DNA of 64,000 nucleotides from Streptomyces durmitorensis (GTDB lineage Bacteria > Actinomycetota > Actinomycetes > Streptomycetales > Streptomycetaceae), in NCBI RefSeq assembly GCF_023498005.1, contig NZ_CP097289.1, positions 1,364,001 through 1,428,000 of the forward strand, written 5' to 3'. Positions 61,129 to 64,000 of this stretch are shown in pieces. The position numbers were made by a program, and so were the translations under genes. Under the pieces are notes generated by a model. The model had not been told where the DNA came from, searched no databases, and saw only the letters and a list, made by a program, of their open reading frames with translations. Each line of letters begins with the position of its first letter. The stretch's first letter is position 1.

Positions 61129-62820
61129 TCAGACCAGCTCGGCGCGGACCTCCTGGCTCCCGAGCGTCCCGGACGCCCGCAGTTCGGCGCGCCGCACCTT
61201 GCCCGACACCGTCATCGGCAGCCGTGCGGCGGTCTCGAGAACCCGGACGGCCTTCTCCGGCGGCAGTTCGGTGGCCGCGAAGTCGAGCAGCGCCCTGCCC
61301 ACCCCGTCCCGGTCGATCCAGTCGGGGGTGAGGACGACGAACGCCTTGGGCACCCACTGGCCCACCGGGTCCGGCACGGGGACCACGGCGGCCTGGGCCA
61401 CCGCCGGGTGCCGCAGCAGCACCCGTTCCAGCTCCAGCGGGGAGATGCGGTGGTCGAACGACTTGAACATGTCGTCGTCCCGGCCCGCGTAGCGCAGCGC
61501 CCCGTCCATGCCGAGGGTGACGAGGTCCCCCGTGTGATAGCGGCCTCCCGCGAACGCCCTCGCGGTCTTCTCCTCGTCGTCGAGATAGCCCGTCATCAGG
61601 CCCATGGGCCTGTTCGTCAGCTCCAGGCACAGTTCGCCGGTGGCGCCGGGCGCGGTGGGCAGACCCGAGGCCGGATCGACGACGACCACGTCGTACCCCG
61701 GCAGCGCGCTGCCCATCGTGCCGGGCACGGGGGGTGTGCCGGGGACGTGGCCGAGCTGCGCCGTGGTCTCGGTCTGGCCGTAGCCGTCCCGCACCTGGAC
61801 ACCCCAGGCCCCGGCGACCCTGGCGATGAGGGAGGCGTCGAGCGGCTCCCCCGCGCAGGTGGCCTCACGCAGCAGGGGCGGAGCCGCTCCGAGGCCCTCG
61901 GCCATCAGGCCGCGCCAAATGGTGGGCGGGGCGCAGAAACTGTGGATGTCCCGGGTGCGCACCGCGTCGAGGATGTCCCCGGCGGCGGGCCGCGGATCCG
62001 TGAGCGCGACCACCGTGGCCTCCGCGTTCCACGGCACGAAGAACGAACTCCAGGCGTGCTTGGCCCAGCCCGGCGCGGAGATGTTCAGATGGGCGTCACC
62101 GGGCCGGAGCCCGTTCCAGAACATCCCGGACAGATGGCCCACCGGATAGCTGCTGTGGGTGTGCGCCACCATCTTCGGCCGCGAGGTGGTGCCCGAGGTG
62201 AAGTAGAGGAACAGCGGATCGTCGGCGGGGGTGAGGACGTCCGGCAGGAATTGCTCACCGGACGCGGCCCATGAGTCCGCGTACGACAGCCAGCCCGGCA
62301 CCGGCGCACCGGTGGCGAGGCGAGTCCACTTCCCCGGCACGTCGGCGAACCGGTCGGTCAGCGAGGCGTCGGTGAGTACGTGCTTCACCTTCGCCCGCAG
62401 CAGGCGGTCGGCGAGGTCCGCCGGTGTCGCGGTGGCATAGGTGGGGACCACCACCGCGCCCAGCTTGATCGCCGCCAGCATGGTCTCCCACAGCGCCCGG
62501 CCATTGTGCAGAGCGATCAGGAGACGGTCACCGCGGCGTACTCCGATGTCGCGGAGCCAGTGCGCGACTTGGTCGGAGCGGAGGAACAACTCGTCGTAGG
62601 AGATGCGCTCGTCGTCGGCGGTCCTGGGTGCGACGAGGTGCAGCGCTGTCCTCGTATTCCCCTCGGCGATGACGTCGAACCAGTCGAACGCCCAGTTGAA
62701 ATGGGTGAGTCGGGGCCAGGAGAAGGCCTCCCGCGCGCCGTCGGGGTCGCCGTGATGATCGAGCAGTACGTCGCGGGCGGCGCGGAAGGCCAGGCTCGCC
62801 TCGGGGTGGTGCACGCTCAT
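61129..62820 (-). CDS. AMP-dependent acyl-CoA ligase (benzoate/medium-chain type)
   Basis: A 563-residue adenylate-forming enzyme. The P-loop is LYFTSGTTSRPKMVAH, followed by VRDGYGQTETTAQLGHVPG and the Asp-containing YHTGDLVTLGMDGALRYAGR. The hinge is FKSFDHRISPLELERVLLRH, where R-I-S replaces the usual R-I-G, and the C-terminal lysine motif is RLPMTVSGKVRRAELRA. It activates an organic acid as acyl-AMP and then as thioester. The acid is unknown; aromatic acids are typical for this subgroup. ATG 62820 overlaps the stop of the FAD protein gene (ATGA), so both are coupled. Confidence 0.9.
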   Translation of the reverse strand: MSVHHPEASLAFRAARDVLLDHHGDPDGAREAFSWPRLTHFNWAFDWFDVIAEGNTRTALHLVAPRTADDERISYDELFLRSDQVAHWLRDIGVRRGDRLLIALHNGRALWETMLAAIKLGAVVVPTYATATPADLADRLLRAKVKHVLTDASLTDRFADVPGKWTRLATGAPVPGWLSYADSWAASGEQFLPDVLTPADDPLFLYFTSGTTSRPKMVAHTHSSYPVGHLSGMFWNGLRPGDAHLNISAPGWAKHAWSSFFVPWNAEATVVALTDPRPAAGDILDAVRTRDIHSFCAPPTIWRGLMAEGLGAAPPLLREATCAGEPLDASLIARVAGAWGVQVRDGYGQTETTAQLGHVPGTPPVPGTMGSALPGYDVVVVDPASGLPTAPGATGELCLELTNRPMGLMTGYLDDEEKTARAFAGGRYHTGDLVTLGMDGALRYAGRDDDMFKSFDHRISPLELERVLLRHPAVAQAAVVPVPDPVGQWVPKAFVVLTPDWIDRDGVGRALLDFAATELPPEKAVRVLETAARLPMTVSGKVRRAELRASGTLGSQEVRAELV

Positions 62821-64000
62821 GACGCACGCCCCGCGCTGAGCGTGGCCAGCTCGGTCCGGGACGCGCCGCGTGCCGAGCGCAGCATGTCGAGGGCGATGGC
62901 GTCGGCATCCTGGCGGAACAGTGTGTTCAGCCCCGGCTTGCCGCTGCCCACCTGGGTGAACCAGCGGGCGTGCTCGGTCGGAATGCCCAGGGCGTAAAGG
63001 CCGTAGCGCACCGTCCCCTCGGCCGAGATGGCGTGGAAGGGCGCCATGGTCACGTTGAGACCGCCGGTGGCGCGGCTGCGGCCGGACAGCGGGTCCTCGT
63101 GGACGAACTCGCTGACCAGGCCCTCGGCGATCAGGGACCGGGTCAGTGGTGAGACGTCCCGGTGCAGGTTCGGGGTGGGGATCCGGGCGTCGATGAGCGT
63201 CTCGGCGCTGTGCTCGGACCCGGCCACCTGCGGCGAGCCGATCCGGAACCGCCCACCGGCCTCGTCCGCCGTGAACCGCGTGGCGGGCCCGGCGACTTCG
63301 ACCACACCGCTCTCGATGAGGGCGACCAGCTGCTCCACCCGCTCGATGGGCGGGCCGGCCGAGAGCAGCGCGTTGACCGGCACGAAGTCCCGCTGGAACT
63401 CGTCCGTGTGCGAGTCCGGGTGCAGTCCGCCGAAGTCCACGGCTTCCCTGACGACGTTGCGGATGTCGCGCAGTACGTCGAGCGCTGCTTTGAGCGGACC
63501 CTCTACGTTGCCCAGCGCGGCCTGCGCCAGGTCCTCGCGGATGACGTCCAGGAGCCGGTCCCGGAAGGCCGCCGGGGAGTCGAACCGGGCGTCCCTGAAG
63601 GGGCGGGCCAGCGCCCAGAGGTCGAGCGGCGGCAGCGGTTCCGTGCTGCCCGAGGCTGTGTGTGCGGCACGGTACACATCGTCGAGATCCTTCAGGAGCA
63701 GGGGCAGTACGTCCTCGTTGAAGCGCAGCCTGTCGGTTCCGGTGGCCGCGTACCGCCGTTCGCGCGCCGCGGCGACCGCCTCCTTGGTGAGGTGGCGCGG
63801 CGTGAAGGTGTGGTCGGGCAGCTTCTGGTTCCTGCCGCGGGCCGGGATCGGGAGCCCGCTGCGCGAACCGGTGACGATCTTGGGTTCGAGGCCGCTTGGC
63901 ACATACCGGAGCCGGCCGTCCCGGGTCCGCGAGAAGCCGCCGCCACGGCCCACGGTGAGCGAGAGCATCACGTCGTAGAAGGACAGGCCCATGCCGCGGA
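62817..64000 (-). CDS. FAD/NAD(P)-binding protein, N-terminal part outside the window
   Basis: The reading frame is open at the window edge, so only the C-terminal 390 or more residues are visible. GLSFYDVMLSLTVGRGGGFS followed by YVPSGLEPKIVTGSRSGLP are typical of the PF13454-type FAD/NAD(P)-binding family found in siderophore and natural-product loci. The missing upstream part should hold the GxGxxG dinucleotide motif. It overlaps the acyl-CoA ligase start by 4 nt. Probable flavin monooxygenase or dehydrogenase-like protein; the substrate is unknown. Confidence 0.8.
   Translation of the reverse strand, partial: RGMGLSFYDVMLSLTVGRGGGFSRTRDGRLRYVPSGLEPKIVTGSRSGLPIPARGRNQKLPDHTFTPRHLTKEAVAAARERRYAATGTDRLRFNEDVLPLLLKDLDDVYRAAHTASGSTEPLPPLDLWALARPFRDARFDSPAAFRDRLLDVIREDLAQAALGNVEGPLKAALDVLRDIRNVVREAVDFGGLHPDSHTDEFQRDFVPVNALLSAGPPIERVEQLVALIESGVVEVAGPATRFTADEAGGRFRIGSPQVAGSEHSAETLIDARIPTPNLHRDVSPLTRSLIAEGLVSEFVHEDPLSGRSRATGGLNVTMAPFHAISAEGTVRYGLYALGIPTEHARWFTQVGSGKPGLNTLFRQDADAIALDMLRSARGASRTELATLSAGRAS

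Overview
The window is high-GC actinobacterial chromosome and almost certainly Streptomyces. Evidence: strong third-position GC bias, many GTG and a few TTG starts, dense GTGA/ATGA overlaps, an ANTAR regulator, a fused PabA-PabB synthase, and a handful of rare TTA leucine codons. No rRNA, tRNA, CRISPR array or PKS/NRPS megasynthase was seen. About 47 protein genes are supported; the first and last run off the window.

Region 1 (1-4025) is the end of a lipid-modification operon: DUF1365, two adjacent cyclopropane/methyl fatty-acid synthase-like methyltransferases and a DUF1295 membrane protein, all overlapping by 4 nt. A GAF-ANTAR regulator (4259-5020) follows. Region 2 (5212-12086) is a compact system: GntR/UTRA regulator, AprB-like di-cluster ferredoxin, three-part ABC importer, and a large AprA/succinate-dehydrogenase-like flavoprotein with about nine C-terminal HEAT repeats. 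The importer's binding lipoprotein appears to carry a NosL-like C-terminal domain. Import plus a dedicated redox pair suggests uptake and reductive or oxidative processing of a small, probably sulfur-containing, substrate. This is the best candidate for an undescribed system.

Region 3 (12142-17075) holds a secreted glycosidase-like protein, a two-gene cyclodipeptide synthase-P450 natural-product operon, and a RibD/DHFR-like reductase. After about 0.8 kb of repeat-containing non-coding DNA comes Region 4 (17882-45489), a 20-gene one-direction exopolysaccharide locus with Wzx/Wzy logic. It encodes an initiating phosphoglycosyltransferase, UDP-glucose dehydrogenase, three glycosyltransferases, two Wzz-like proteins with degenerate nucleotide-binding tails, Wzy-like polymerase, Wzx-like flippase, heparinase II/III-like and beta-helix proteins, pyruvyltransferase, asparagine synthetase, a fused double oxidoreductase, and a nucleotide-sugar tailoring cassette (C-methyltransferase, cytidylyltransferase, SDR, PIG-L deacetylase, DUF4910, 3,5-epimerase, class III aminotransferase). 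TTA codons occur in three of these genes and in the cyclodipeptide synthase, which suggests bldA (developmental) control.

Region 5 (45542-54527) is mixed accessory or housekeeping content: PAP2 phosphatase, secreted barrel-like protein, TPP enzyme plus cyclase pair, PPOX flavin protein, DoxX, vanadium-haloperoxidase-type protein with upstream 11-bp repeats, cyanamide-hydratase-like HD protein, and a transaldolase homologue without its Schiff-base lysine. Region 6 (54608-64000) has aminodeoxychorismate synthase with a methyltransferase, a GAF/PucR-type regulator with a good promoter, an IS701-type transposase whose 3' end seems truncated against the regulator's terminator, an acyl-CoA ligase and a partial FAD/NAD(P)-binding protein. 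The last group may be the edge of a specialised-metabolism locus.
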